Source: JACVRX01 sp963819885 (lineage in GTDB: Bacteria; Actinomycetota; Actinomycetes; Jiangellales; Jiangellaceae). Taken from it: DNA of 64,000 nucleotides. Shown one piece after another: positions 27,972 through 36,499 of the stretch; position 1 is the stretch's first letter; each line of letters begins with the position of its first letter. The stretch covers positions 26,860 through 90,859 of the forward strand of contig CAWFXV010000011.1 in NCBI GenBank assembly GCA_963819885.1, in the 5' to 3' direction. Under the pieces are notes generated by a model. It searched no databases, was not told the origin of the DNA, and worked only from the letters and a program-made list of their open reading frames with translations. The position numbers were made by a program, and so were the translations under genes.

Positions 27972-29180
27972 ATGCCGACGAAGCAGGTGGCCGTCGTCGG
28001 CGGCGGAATCATCGGTACCGCCGTAGCGCGACGGTTCCTCCAGGTACGGCCGGACACCGAGCTGGTCCTGCTCGAGAAGGAGGACCGGCTGGCTGCGCAC
28101 CAGTCCGGGCACAACAGCGGCGTGGTGCACGCCGGCATCTACTACCTGCCCGGCTCGCTCAAGGCCACGCTCTGCCGTCGGGGCGTCGGTCTGCTTCGCG
28201 AGTTCTGTGCTGATCACGGCCTGGCGTATGACCGCTGCGGCAAGCTACTCGTCGCCCTCGACGAGGTCGAACGGGCCCGGTTGTACGCGCTGCATGAGCG
28301 TGCCGTTGCCAACGGCGTGCCGGGGGTGCGGCTTCTGCACGCCGCCGAGCTCACCGGCGTCGAGCCGCATGTGCGTGGGCTCGCCGGCATGCATTCGCCG
28401 GAGACCGCCATTGTCGACTTTGCCGCGGTGACCCGAGAACTCGGTGCCGATGTCGAGAAGCGTGGGGGCGTCGTGCGACTCGGTCATCAGGTGCTCGGCA
28501 TCGAACACACTGACCGGGCTGTGGTCTTGAACACGACGCAGGGCGACTACCAGGTCGACAGCGTGGTTCTCTGCGCGGGCCTGCATTCAGACCGACTTGC
28601 CCGACAGGCGGGCGACGAGGGAGATCCGCGGATCGTGCCGTTTCGCGGTGTGTACCTGTTACTGCGACCAGAACGCCGACATCTCGTGCGCGGGCTGATC
28701 TATCCGGTTCCCGATCCGAGCCTGCCTTTCCTCGGCGTGCATCTGACTCGACGGATCGACGGCGAGATCCTGGTCGGTCCCAACGCAGTGCTGGCGCTGG
28801 CTCGTGAGGGCTATCGGGGACGCGATATGGACCTCGCGCATTTGGCCGGGATCGTGCGAACCGAGGCATTCCGAAGAATGGCGGCTCGCCACTGGCGCAC
28901 GGGTGTCCGCGAAGTCGTCGGCCTGGCCAGCAAACGGTCCTTCGTGCGGATGGCTCGCCGCTACGTGCCAGAGCTCTCCGTTCGCGACGTCGTGCGCGGC
29001 CCGGTCGGCGTCCGTGCCCAAGCCGTCGATGCAGACGGCGCCCTCGTGGACGACTTCCGGATCCACCGAATGGGACGAATCACCGCCGTTCGCAACGCGC
29101 CCTCGCCCGGGGCAACGTCGTCGCTGGCCATCGCCGAGTACATCGTGGACGCCCACCTCGGCGGCCGCAGCACCCAGTAG
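27972..29180 (+). CDS. lhgO: L-2-hydroxyglutarate oxidase
   Basis: FAD-dependent oxidation of L-2-hydroxyglutarate to 2-oxoglutarate. The 402-residue protein has the FAD-binding GGGIIGTAVAR motif at residues 9-19, LLEKEDRLAAHQSGHNSGVVHAGIYY (His-Ser-Gly-Val-Val-His block; residues about 34-59) and FLGVHLTRRIDGEILVGPNA, all characteristic of LhgO rather than other DAO-fold oxidases. It removes a toxic side-product of dehydrogenases or serves lysine/glutarate breakdown. Ribosome binding site GGAGCGGAGG precedes ATG 27972. No other glutarate genes are adjacent. It converges on the DinB-like gene. Confidence 0.9.
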   Translation: MPTKQVAVVGGGIIGTAVARRFLQVRPDTELVLLEKEDRLAAHQSGHNSGVVHAGIYYLPGSLKATLCRRGVGLLREFCADHGLAYDRCGKLLVALDEVERARLYALHERAVANGVPGVRLLHAAELTGVEPHVRGLAGMHSPETAIVDFAAVTRELGADVEKRGGVVRLGHQVLGIEHTDRAVVLNTTQGDYQVDSVVLCAGLHSDRLARQAGDEGDPRIVPFRGVYLLLRPERRHLVRGLIYPVPDPSLPFLGVHLTRRIDGEILVGPNAVLALAREGYRGRDMDLAHLAGIVRTEAFRRMAARHWRTGVREVVGLASKRSFVRMARRYVPELSVRDVVRGPVGVRAQAVDADGALVDDFRIHRMGRITAVRNAPSPGATSSLAIAEYIVDAHLGGRSTQ

Positions 29181-29210
29181 CACGAGTGACCAGCACCGAT
29201 CCGGCCGGGT

Positions 29211-29735
29211 CTACTCGCCGGTGCGGCCGTCAGCCAGTTCCCGTGCGATGTCGAGGTGGCCAGCATGGCGGGCGTATTCCTGGAAGACGTGGAACAGGAT
29301 CCAGTTCAGCGTTGGCTGCGAGCCGTCCTCGTCGAACCGGCCGCCAAGGGTACTGAGCGCGGCGAGGTCGGCGGACTCGACGATTGTCCGCGTCCGTCGG
29401 CCACCTTCGTCGAGCGCGGCAATCAGGTCTTCGAGGGTCTCGTCCGGACCGACATACCACGGCTGGTCTTGAATGCCTTCGCGGTTGTCTCCCCACGGAG
29501 TGTCAACCTGTTCCGCGGCAAAGCCCCATTGGAACCAGCGGCGCTCCATGAAGACCAGGTGCTTGAGCAGTTCGATCGGAGCCCAGCCAGAGGGCAACCG
29601 GCTCTGCCGAAGCTCAGCCTCCGACAACCCGTCCAGCTTCTCCGCGATGATCGATCGGTATTGATCCAGGTACGCAAGGAAGAGCAGCTTCGTGTCACCG
29701 AGTCCGGGTGGCGGCTTGGGCAGACGCTGCGCCAT
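29211..29735 (-). CDS. DinB/DUF664-family protein
   Basis: A 174-residue four-helix-bundle protein. Metal-site His are visible in LLKHLVFMERRWF and in FHVFQEYARHAGHLDIAREL, matching the three-His pattern of DUF664/DinB proteins. Related mycothiol- or bacillithiol-dependent transferases use this fold for detoxification; the activity here is not proven. ATG 29735 is preceded by TACGGT and seven bases with no ribosome binding site, a leaderless arrangement. Confidence 0.88.
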   Translation of the reverse strand: MAQRLPKPPPGLGDTKLLFLAYLDQYRSIIAEKLDGLSEAELRQSRLPSGWAPIELLKHLVFMERRWFQWGFAAEQVDTPWGDNREGIQDQPWYVGPDETLEDLIAALDEGGRRTRTIVESADLAALSTLGGRFDEDGSQPTLNWILFHVFQEYARHAGHLDIARELADGRTGE

Positions 29736-29828
29736 GCCGTCGACCGTACCTTCGCGGCTGTTGTCCGAAGCCCAAGATCGGGCCGCACCGACGACCGGTA
29801 GTGCCTGGCGGACATCTACCCTCGCGGA

Positions 29829-30683
29829 GTGGCCGACGGTCGTTGGGAGTGGGACGAGACGCTCTACGCGGGCAGCGCGGCGTACTACGCCCGCGGTCGG
29901 CTGCCCTATCCGGCCGACGTCGCCTCTGCGCTGCGTGACGCGCTGGCATTGGATGGTTCCGGGCGGCTACTGGACGTCGGCTGCGGACCGGGTTCATTCA
30001 CCCTGGTCGTAGCGCCTCTGTTCGACGAGGTCGTCGGCGTCGACGCTGACAACGCGATGATCGTGGCTGCGGGGGAAGCCGCACGTGACCTCGGCATCGC
30101 CAATGTCGTGTGGAAACGGTTGCGGGCTGAACACCTCCCCGCGGATCTCGGCCGGTTCCGGGTAGTGACCTTTGCGCAGTCGTTCCACTGGGTCGATCGC
30201 GACCGAGTCGCGGCTGTCGTTCGGGGCATGCTCGACTCCGATGGAGCACTCGTGCATGTACAAGCCACGACCCACCAGGGCGTCGAAGGAACAGGGCCGT
30301 TGCCTCACCCTCGTCCGCCACGAGCGCGCATCGAGTCCCTGATCCAGTCGTACCTCGGAAGAGTTCGCCGAGCCGGGCGCAGCACGATGCCGCAGGGGAC
30401 TGCCACGGATGAGGACGGCGTCCTGCGCGCTGCGGGATTCGTCGGCCCGGATCGCGTCACGGTGCCTGCCGGGCAGCTCTTCGACCGCACCGAGGACGAT
30501 GTCGTCGCTTCGGTCTATTCACTGTCGAGCGCGACTCCACACTTGTTCGGCGCACGACTTCCGAACTTCGAGACTGACCTCCGCGCGCTGCTGAGGGATG
30601 CCTCTCCAGCTGGGCGCTTCAGCGAGCAGCAGCGGGACGTTGCCCTCGACATCTGGCGGCCAGATCAACCGCCGGAAAGCTGA
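29829..30683 (+). CDS. Class I SAM-dependent methyltransferase
   Basis: A 284-residue methyltransferase: SAM motif I LLDVGCGPGSFTLV at about residues 38-51, acidic strand VVGVDADNAMI, and the FAQSFHWVD motif typical of small-molecule or unassigned methyltransferases of the Methyltransf_11 group. The N-terminal ETLYAGSAAYYARGRLPYP stretch is common in actinobacterial relatives. The substrate is unknown. GTG 29829 is fixed by TACCCT exactly six bases upstream and no ribosome binding site (leaderless). It converges on the esterase gene. Confidence 0.88.
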   Translation: MADGRWEWDETLYAGSAAYYARGRLPYPADVASALRDALALDGSGRLLDVGCGPGSFTLVVAPLFDEVVGVDADNAMIVAAGEAARDLGIANVVWKRLRAEHLPADLGRFRVVTFAQSFHWVDRDRVAAVVRGMLDSDGALVHVQATTHQGVEGTGPLPHPRPPRARIESLIQSYLGRVRRAGRSTMPQGTATDEDGVLRAAGFVGPDRVTVPAGQLFDRTEDDVVASVYSLSSATPHLFGARLPNFETDLRALLRDASPAGRFSEQQRDVALDIWRPDQPPES

Positions 30684-30757
30684 GCGGCCCCCTTCTGGAC
30701 ATGGGCAGGGACGTCGATGCGAAATCCGAGAACGCACTAAACCCGACTGTGGACCTC

Positions 30758-30799
30758 GCCCGGGCCCTCTGGCTTGGTTTGTTCGAGGCGGACCCGGGC
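30758..30799. terminator. Weak inverted repeat between convergent genes
   Basis: GCCCGGGCC (30758-30766) faces GGACCCGGGC (30790-30799), giving about nine pairs with one mismatch and a loop of over 20 bases, in the 123-base gap between convergent methyltransferase and esterase genes. A terminator is plausible; there is no U tract. Confidence 0.3.
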
Positions 30800-30806
30800 C
30801 ATCGTG

Positions 30807-32090
30807 TCAGCGCAGTTGTTGGGCCATCCACTGCCAGATGTGGGTTCCGTCGATGCTTGGGTCGTTGCGGGCGACATAGATCCACGACCAGTGGCCGGGA
30901 AACTGGTGGCCGTTCCAGATGACGTGGTCGTACAGCGTGATCAAGGAGCCGGGGATGAGGTCGTGTGCGTGGATGGTATTGGGCTCCGGCGGCACCACCG
31001 TGTCGTCCAGCGAGGTGACGAGCCACGTCGGGGTGTTGATCTGCGTCAACTCGGCGTCAGTGATCAGCGTTGGGCCGCCCGCCTGAAGGGGCGCGACGAC
31101 GCCGCAGATCGGCACGGACGCGGCAAACAAGTCGGGGTAGATCGTGGTTATCTTCATGCTCATGTAGCCGCCGTTGCTGGCGCCGGCGACGTAGATTCGC
31201 TCGCCGTCGATGGGGTACGTGCGCACGAGATCGAGGATGATCTCGCGGATGAGGGGGGCGAAGCGCGGGCCGTCCTCAATCCAGAAGGACGTGCTCTGCG
31301 GGGCGACGACATAGGCGCCGGAGAAGATCCGTTGTGCTTCCGGGGTGGCGAAGCCCAGCGCACCGCGGTTGGCTCGCAACGTGGTCTCGTTGTCGTAGTA
31401 GTTGTCGGGCAGCGAGGCGCCCTCACCCCCGCCGTGCAGCCAGACGACGAGAGGGCGCTTGCCCCGTCCGGTTGAGCGGGTGTGGCCGCCGCCCTGGGTG
31501 GGCGAGTACAGCCGGTACTTCATACCCGAGCCGGCGACGTGGTAGCTGAACGCGTCCACCTCGGGGTTTGACAGCCGGCCCTGCACGAAGCTCGCAATGG
31601 TGAGCGAGCGGCCGTTGCGCAAGGCGATTGGGGCGTTCTGAGTGATGGTGTAAACGAGGTCGAGCTGCACGTTGCGGCCCCTGCTCAGGATGTAGCCGAG
31701 GGTGCCCCCGCCGACCTGGCCCTCGCCGTAGGTCAAGTCGAGCACGATGTTGCCGCGGTGGTCGAGCCGGACGGCGGTCACCGGGCGGTCAAGGTCGTAC
31801 TCGCTGAAGATGAGGTCGCCGGCGGCGATCGGGATCGGGCTGGTGGCCTTGGCGTGCACGCTGAAGGTGCCGGTCGTCAGGCTGGCTGGGTCGATCGGGC
31901 CGAGCCCGGCGGTGTCGAGGGTGATCGAGGTGACCTGCTCGCCACCGTCGAGCACTTCCGCGTTGAGCGTGAATCCCACGCTGGTGGTTGACTGGTTGCC
32001 GGCATAGGCGGCGACGCCGGGCACAAACAGGCCAGCGGCGGCGCCCGCACCGGCGGCCAGAATAGTGCGACGGCTGATGGGCGTATCCAT
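30807..32090 (-). CDS. Secreted alpha/beta-hydrolase (esterase/PHB-depolymerase-like) with Tat signal
   Basis: A 427-residue exported hydrolase. The N-terminus MDTPISRRTILAAGAGAAAG is a Tat-type signal (SRRT) ending near AAYAGNQ. Residues 30-200 form a beta-rich N-terminal domain. The catalytic part has PLVVWLHGGGEGA (oxyanion region), nucleophile Ser in VAGASNGGYMSM, Asp in SLDDTVVPP and His in WNGHQFPGH. This arrangement is seen in EstA-like esterases and polyhydroxybutyrate depolymerase-like enzymes; polymer versus small-ester substrate is open. AAGGAGT precedes ATG 32090. It stands alone next to a gene-poor stretch. Confidence 0.87.
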   Translation of the reverse strand: MDTPISRRTILAAGAGAAAGLFVPGVAAYAGNQSTTSVGFTLNAEVLDGGEQVTSITLDTAGLGPIDPASLTTGTFSVHAKATSPIPIAAGDLIFSEYDLDRPVTAVRLDHRGNIVLDLTYGEGQVGGGTLGYILSRGRNVQLDLVYTITQNAPIALRNGRSLTIASFVQGRLSNPEVDAFSYHVAGSGMKYRLYSPTQGGGHTRSTGRGKRPLVVWLHGGGEGASLPDNYYDNETTLRANRGALGFATPEAQRIFSGAYVVAPQSTSFWIEDGPRFAPLIREIILDLVRTYPIDGERIYVAGASNGGYMSMKITTIYPDLFAASVPICGVVAPLQAGGPTLITDAELTQINTPTWLVTSLDDTVVPPEPNTIHAHDLIPGSLITLYDHVIWNGHQFPGHWSWIYVARNDPSIDGTHIWQWMAQQLR

Positions 32091-32972
32091 GCGGACTCCT
32101 TGGCTCGATCTCCGTTCGAAGTTCTTTACATCGAATCCGGTCTACCACAGTTGCATCGCCGGACGGAAGGATCATCTCGGGATCGGCCAGGAAGTACGGC
32201 CAGGCGCCGAGTCGTCCAGTCCTGAATTCCAGCGTTGCAGATGAATCCCGCCAGCGTCCTTACGGCGCTGCTTGGCGCCGGACTTGGTCCGCATTGTCGT
32301 ACAGCACGCCATGGAAGAGACTCAAGAAGTATGAGGCGCATCTCACGGAGCGAACCTCTTGATGACTGCCTGTGGGCGGAGCTGCCTGAGTTTTCTGTTG
32401 AGGCCAAGATAAATTCTGAAAAGTGACGGAGAAGCTTGAGGCTGCAGGAACCTGAGCAGGACGCTGGCCGGAACCTTCAACGACCTGTCCAAGCTGGACG
32501 AGCAGGGGTAGGGTCAAATAGCGGAAGCGCTCCGTCAAAGTTCACTGGTCATGGGCCGGCAGCTGCTGGACGAGAGCGATAGCCTACGGAAATCGTTCAA
32601 AGCCGCCTGGACACCCTTCTCGATGGTCGTCCCTAGCTAGCCATTGCATTGCAACAGTAATCTGACCTTGGTGGCGATGCGGACATGGATTTTAGTGCCG
32701 GTGATGGCTGGGATTCAGCGCCGTGGGCGTACGGTCGGGTCGTTAGAATGATTGGCGCAACTTGGCCGGCTGGCACGACCATTGTTAGGCCGCGGCGTTA
32801 TAAGACTGTCTTGGCACGAGCCGCGTAGAGAAGGTGAGGGCGCCGACGCACTCGGCGAGCGAGAAACGTCAATAGAGCGGGTCACTGACGGCTGCTCGCG
32901 GCCGTCCGGACGAAAAGAAGAAAGGCAAGGAGAGTACCCACTCCTCGCCACTCTCAACGTATAGCGCACCGG
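32091..32972. other. Gene-poor stretch, visibly less GC-rich, with decayed-looking coding fragments
   Basis: No convincing gene. Short open stretches occur (for example 32452-32511 on the plus strand, reading LSRTLAGTFNDLSKLDEQG then stop, and 32551-32640 starting MGRQLLDESD), and they look like scraps of a lost gene I cannot identify. The base composition is less extreme than in neighbouring genes, consistent with foreign or decaying DNA. The right end holds a possible -10 (TATAGC, 32960-32965) and the inverted repeat feature that follows. Confidence 0.5.
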
Positions 32973-32991
32973 GGGGCTTGCGGCAAGACCC
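32973..32991 (+). promoter_or_regulatory. 19-bp inverted repeat resembling the rifamycin-associated element (RAE)
   Basis: GGGGCTTGCGGCAAGACCC is a 9+1+9 inverted repeat with a single mismatched pair. From memory it matches the rifamycin-associated element described upstream of actinobacterial rifamycin-resistance genes (rph, rox, arr, helR). It lies 116 bases before the monooxygenase start, just downstream of a possible -10 (TATAGC), so it would fall in the first transcribed bases. Confidence 0.68.
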
Positions 32992-33107
32992 GGGTCGTGC
33001 CTCAGAATCGTCGGCCGAGGCCAGACCTACGGAATGGGAGTCGCGAAGATGCCGTCGGCGGACGTGTCACCGCGCGCGACCGGCGTGATGCCAGCCGGAG
33101 TGTGGCG

Positions 33108-34610
33108 ATGACCGAGCATGCAGTGGTGATCGCCGGAGGAGGTCCCACGGGGCTGATGTTGGCGGGCGAGTTGGCGTTGGCGGGGGTCGACGTTGCCATC
33201 GTCGAGCGGCGCGCCAGCCAGGACCTCGCCGGCTCGCGCGCAGGCGGGCTGCACTCGCGCACCATCGAGGTCCTCGATCAGCGTGGAATCGCCGATCGGT
33301 TCCTCTCGCAGGGACAGGTGGCTCAGGTGGCGGGCTTCGCCTCGGTCCGTTTGGACATCAGCGACTTTCCCACCCGGCATCCCTACGGGCTCGGGTTGTG
33401 GCAGAACGACATCGAGCGAATCCTGGCCGGCTGGGTCGGCGAGCTGGCGGTGCCGATCTATCGCGGACGTGAGGTGACCGGTTTCGCGCAGGACGACACC
33501 GGCGTCGACGTCGAGCTGTCCGATGGCCAGTCGTTGCGGGCGGAATACCTCGTCGGGTGCGACGGAGGAGGCAGTCTGGTCAGGAAGGCAGCCGGCATCG
33601 AGTTCCCCGGTTGGGATGCGACCACGAGCGCCCTGATCGCCCAAGTCGAGATGACTGAGGAGCCTGAGTTGGGCATCCGCCGCGATGCCTCTGGCATGCA
33701 TGCCCTGGGCAAGGTGGACTACGAGATCCGCGACGGCGAAGTGGTCTACAAGGAAGGAGGGACGGTGGGGGTCATGCTGACCGAGTCGCACGTCGGAGCC
33801 ACGGCCGAACCCACCCTGCGAGATCTCAGCGAGGCGCTCATCGCCGTATACGGGACCGATTACGGGATCCACAGTCCCACCTGGATCTCCCGGTTCACCG
33901 ACATGACCCGGCAGGCGGCGACCTACCGGGACAGACGGGTGTTGCTGGCGGGCGACGCCGCGCACGTGCACTCCCCGGTCGGTGGACAAGGCCTCAACAC
34001 CGGTGTGCAGGATGCGGTGAACCTGGGATGGAAGCTGGCCCAGGTGGTCAACCGGACATCGCCGGAAAGCCTCCTGGATACCTACCACGCCGAGCGCCAC
34101 CCGGTCGCCGCCCGCGTGCTGCGCAACACGATGGCGCAGGTCGCGCTCAACCGCCCCGCCGACGACCGCCTCGAAGCATTGCGCGACACCGTGTCCGAAC
34201 TCCTCAGCATGGATGAGCCTCGCAAACGATTCGCCGCGATGATGTCCGGTCTGGACATTCACTACGACCTCGGTGAGGGACACCCATTGCTTGGACGCCG
34301 CATGCCCGACCTCGACCTGATCACTGCCGACGGCCCGCTGCGGGTGTTCACCCTGCTGCACGACGCCCGGCCCGTACTGCTCAACCTCGGTGAGCCTGGC
34401 GGCTTCGACATCACACCGTGGGTGGATCGGGTTCAGTTGGTCGACGCCAAGTACGAGGGTGCGTGGGAGCTTCCGGCACTCGGGCCGGTCACCGCTCCCA
34501 CCGCCGTGTTGATCCGGCCTGACGGATATGTGGCCTGGGTGGGAGACCTGACCCAGCTGGGGCTCGCTGACGCGCTAACCACGTGGTTCGGACCGCCTAG
34601 AGCGGCGTAG
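33108..34610 (+). CDS. Class A FAD monooxygenase, possible rifamycin monooxygenase (Rox-like)
   Basis: A 500-residue flavoprotein hydroxylase. Residues 5-16 (VVIAGGGPTGLM) bind FAD, AEYLVGCDGGGSLVRKAAG is the DG motif region and RVLLAGDAAHVHSPVGGQG is the GD motif; a thioredoxin-like C-terminal domain (HPLLGRRMPDLDL to VLIRPDGYVAWVG) is present, as in PgaE/RdmE-type enzymes and Rox. The family hydroxylates aromatic polyketides. A rifamycin substrate is suggested only by the inverted repeat resembling an RAE upstream. ATG 33108 has GGAG seven bases before it. No polyketide genes surround it, so self-defence or detoxification is likelier than biosynthesis. Confidence 0.82.
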   Translation: MTEHAVVIAGGGPTGLMLAGELALAGVDVAIVERRASQDLAGSRAGGLHSRTIEVLDQRGIADRFLSQGQVAQVAGFASVRLDISDFPTRHPYGLGLWQNDIERILAGWVGELAVPIYRGREVTGFAQDDTGVDVELSDGQSLRAEYLVGCDGGGSLVRKAAGIEFPGWDATTSALIAQVEMTEEPELGIRRDASGMHALGKVDYEIRDGEVVYKEGGTVGVMLTESHVGATAEPTLRDLSEALIAVYGTDYGIHSPTWISRFTDMTRQAATYRDRRVLLAGDAAHVHSPVGGQGLNTGVQDAVNLGWKLAQVVNRTSPESLLDTYHAERHPVAARVLRNTMAQVALNRPADDRLEALRDTVSELLSMDEPRKRFAAMMSGLDIHYDLGEGHPLLGRRMPDLDLITADGPLRVFTLLHDARPVLLNLGEPGGFDITPWVDRVQLVDAKYEGAWELPALGPVTAPTAVLIRPDGYVAWVGDLTQLGLADALTTWFGPPRAA

Positions 34611-34638
34611 AGGAACTCACCTGGGGCCTTGTGCTGGG

Positions 34639-34709
34639 AGCGGGTGACGAGAATCGAACTCGCATGACCAGCTTGGAAGGCTGGGGCTCTGCCATTGAGC
34701 TACACCCGC
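34639..34709 (-). tRNA. tRNA-Gly (anticodon UCC)
   Basis: On the minus strand the acceptor arms GCGGGTG and CACCCGC pair over seven bases, the anticodon stem CCAGC/GCTGG encloses CTTCCAA (anticodon TCC), and the T arm reads CGAGT-TCGATTC-TCG. The discriminator is T, as usual for bacterial tRNA-Gly. CCA is not encoded. It reads GGA codons and is divergent from tRNA-Pro. Confidence 0.95.
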
Positions 34710-34862
34710 AGCACCGGCAGCCCGCACCTGGCGTACTGCTCGGCGCTCTGAGCATCCTAGCCGGGCGGCTCGACCATGATTCACGGCGCGGGCAAGGCCA
34801 CGTACGGCGTACTCTTGACCGGCAACGATCTCTGGCTGTCCCGTCACGCCGCCGGGATCCAG

Positions 34863-34939
34863 CGGGGTATGGCGCAGTTTGGCAGCGCGTCCGCTTTGGG
34901 AGCGGAAGGCCCCCGGTTCAAATCCGGGTACCCCGACCA
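34863..34939 (+). tRNA. tRNA-Pro (anticodon UGG)
   Basis: Acceptor arms CGGGGTA and TACCCCG pair; anticodon stem TCCGC/GCGGA encloses TTTGGGA (anticodon TGG); T arm CCCGG-TTCAAAT-CCGGG. The discriminator A is followed by an encoded CCA (34937-34939). It lies 89 bases upstream of the trigger factor gene, with which it may share a transcript start region. Confidence 0.95.
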
Positions 34940-34970
34940 GACGCCGGCGGCTGGACTCGTACGCGGCAGC

Positions 34971-34976
34971 TACCAT
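34971..34976 (+). promoter_or_regulatory. Candidate -10 box for trigger factor
   Basis: TACCAT fits TANNNT and would start transcription near 34983, giving a leader of about 46 bases with AGGAGA before GTG 35029. No convincing -35 is seen. Confidence 0.35.
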
Positions 34977-35028
34977 GAGGGCGGCGCTGTTCCGGCGCGT
35001 CTTTCCATTCCCTCAGGAGATCTCCCCA

Positions 35029-36390
35029 GTGAAGAGCGTCGTCGAGACCCTCAACCCGACCCGGGTTCGGCTCGCGGTCGAGGTGCCGTTCGAGGAGCTC
35101 GAGCCCAGTATCAAGTCCGCTTACCAGCGCATCGGCGCGCAGGTGAACATTCCCGGATTCCGTCGAGGCAAGGTGCCTCCGCTGGTCATCGACCAGCGCA
35201 TCGGGCGTCCCGCCGTCCTGGACGAGGCCGTCAACGAGGCCTTGCCCAAGCTCTACGGCCAAGTCGTCGAGGACAACGAGTTGCGCCCGCTCGGGCAGCC
35301 GGAGGTCGACGTCACCGATTTCGCCGACGGCCAGGAGCTCAAGTTCACCGTCGAAGTCGACGTCCGGCCGTCGGTAGCGCTGCCGGCTTGGGAAGACTTG
35401 CAGGTCGAGGTGGCCGACGCCGATGTGACCGACGAGGACGTCGACGAGGAGATGCAGCAGCTTCGTTCGCGGTTCGGGACGCTGGTGGGCGTCGACCGGC
35501 CGGCAGCGGACGGAGACTTCGTCATGGTGGATCTCGAAGCGACGAAGGATGGCGAGATCGTCGATGGCGGGCAGGCGACAGGAGTCTCTTACCAGATCGG
35601 CAGCGGCCAGCTCGTCCCCGGAATCGACGAGGCAGTCACCGGCTTGTCCGGCGGGGAATCCGCGACCTTCCGCACCACCCTGCTCGGCACCAATGCCGGC
35701 GAGGAGGTCGATTGCCAGGTCACCGTGAGCGCGGTCAAAGAACAACAGCTCCCCGAGCTCGACGACGAGTTCGCGCAGATGGCGAGCGAATTCGACACGC
35801 TGGACGAGCTGCGAGCCGACCTGCACGAGCAAGCGGCTCGGGTCAAGCGAATCGAGCAGGCCATTGCCGCCCGCGACGCGGTGCTCGACAAGCTGCTGGA
35901 GACGGTGGGAGAGGTCCCGTTGCCGGAGGGCATCGTGGCTACCCAGATCGAGGAACATCTCAGCGACGGCCACGGAGATGACGACCATCGCGCGGACTTC
36001 GAGAAGGATCTCCGGCGCAACCTCACCTCGCAATTCGTACTCGACGAGCTGGTGAAGGCTGGCGACATCCAGGTGTCGCAGCCGGAACTGACCTCATACC
36101 TGGTGCAGAGAGCGGCTCGATCCGGCGTGGATCCCAACCAGCTCATCCAGCGGTACCTCGAGACCGGAACACTGCCGGCCCTCGTCGCCGAGGTGGCCAG
36201 AGGCAAGGCGCTCGCGCTTGTCGTCGAAAAGGCACAGGTCGTCGACGCGTCAGGGCGTCCGGTCCAGCTCGACCGACTCCGCGAGGACGGTACGGTCGGC
36301 GACGCGCCGATCGCCGGCGGCACCCCGGACATCGCGTTCGCGGACTTCGACGAAGACCTGGAGTTCGCAGAACTGGATGAAGACGAGTAG
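35029..36390 (+). CDS. tig: Trigger factor (ribosome-associated chaperone / peptidyl-prolyl isomerase)
   Basis: A 453-residue chaperone that binds near the ribosomal exit tunnel. The N-terminal ribosome-binding domain has the signature GFRRGKVPPLV; the PPIase domain covers about residues 160-250 (GDFVMVDLEATKDGEI, YQIGSGQLVPGIDEAV); the C-terminal helical domain follows and ends in a very acidic tail (FADFDEDLEFAELDEDE), common in actinobacteria. GTG 35029 is preceded by AGGAGA; the longer reading from 34879 runs through tRNA-Pro and is rejected. It precedes clpP1-clpP2-clpX, the conserved proteostasis cluster. Confidence 0.96.
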   Translation: MKSVVETLNPTRVRLAVEVPFEELEPSIKSAYQRIGAQVNIPGFRRGKVPPLVIDQRIGRPAVLDEAVNEALPKLYGQVVEDNELRPLGQPEVDVTDFADGQELKFTVEVDVRPSVALPAWEDLQVEVADADVTDEDVDEEMQQLRSRFGTLVGVDRPAADGDFVMVDLEATKDGEIVDGGQATGVSYQIGSGQLVPGIDEAVTGLSGGESATFRTTLLGTNAGEEVDCQVTVSAVKEQQLPELDDEFAQMASEFDTLDELRADLHEQAARVKRIEQAIAARDAVLDKLLETVGEVPLPEGIVATQIEEHLSDGHGDDDHRADFEKDLRRNLTSQFVLDELVKAGDIQVSQPELTSYLVQRAARSGVDPNQLIQRYLETGTLPALVAEVARGKALALVVEKAQVVDASGRPVQLDRLREDGTVGDAPIAGGTPDIAFADFDEDLEFAELDEDE

Positions 36391-36399
36391 CCGGGCGCA

Positions 36400-36410
36400 C
36401 GCCGTCAGCG
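36400..36410. promoter_or_regulatory. Probable ClgR box upstream of clpP1-clpP2
   Basis: On the minus strand CGCTGACGGCG fits the core CGCYNANRGCG of the ClgR operator known from Corynebacterium, Streptomyces and Mycobacterium; outer flanks match except one base. It lies about 90 bases before clpP1 and about 50 upstream of a TAATGT -10 (36452-36457), where ClgR activates clp genes in relatives. The clgR gene is not in this window. Confidence 0.6.
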
Positions 36411-36499
36411 AACACGGCCCGATCCTGGATGGCGGCTCCCACGCCGTTGGTTAATGTCGGGAGAGCAGCAGCCGCCAACTCGGTCCAAGGAGACACCCT

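Noticed and set aside
30807..32090. Esterase considered part of a polyhydroxyalkanoate locus
   Set aside because: No phaC, phasin or other PHA gene nearby; only the fold supports it.
32715..32969. 84-residue minus-strand ORF and opposing 70-residue ORF in the gene-poor region
   Set aside because: Low-complexity Ser/Arg/Pro composition, no ribosome binding site or domain, and they overlap each other.
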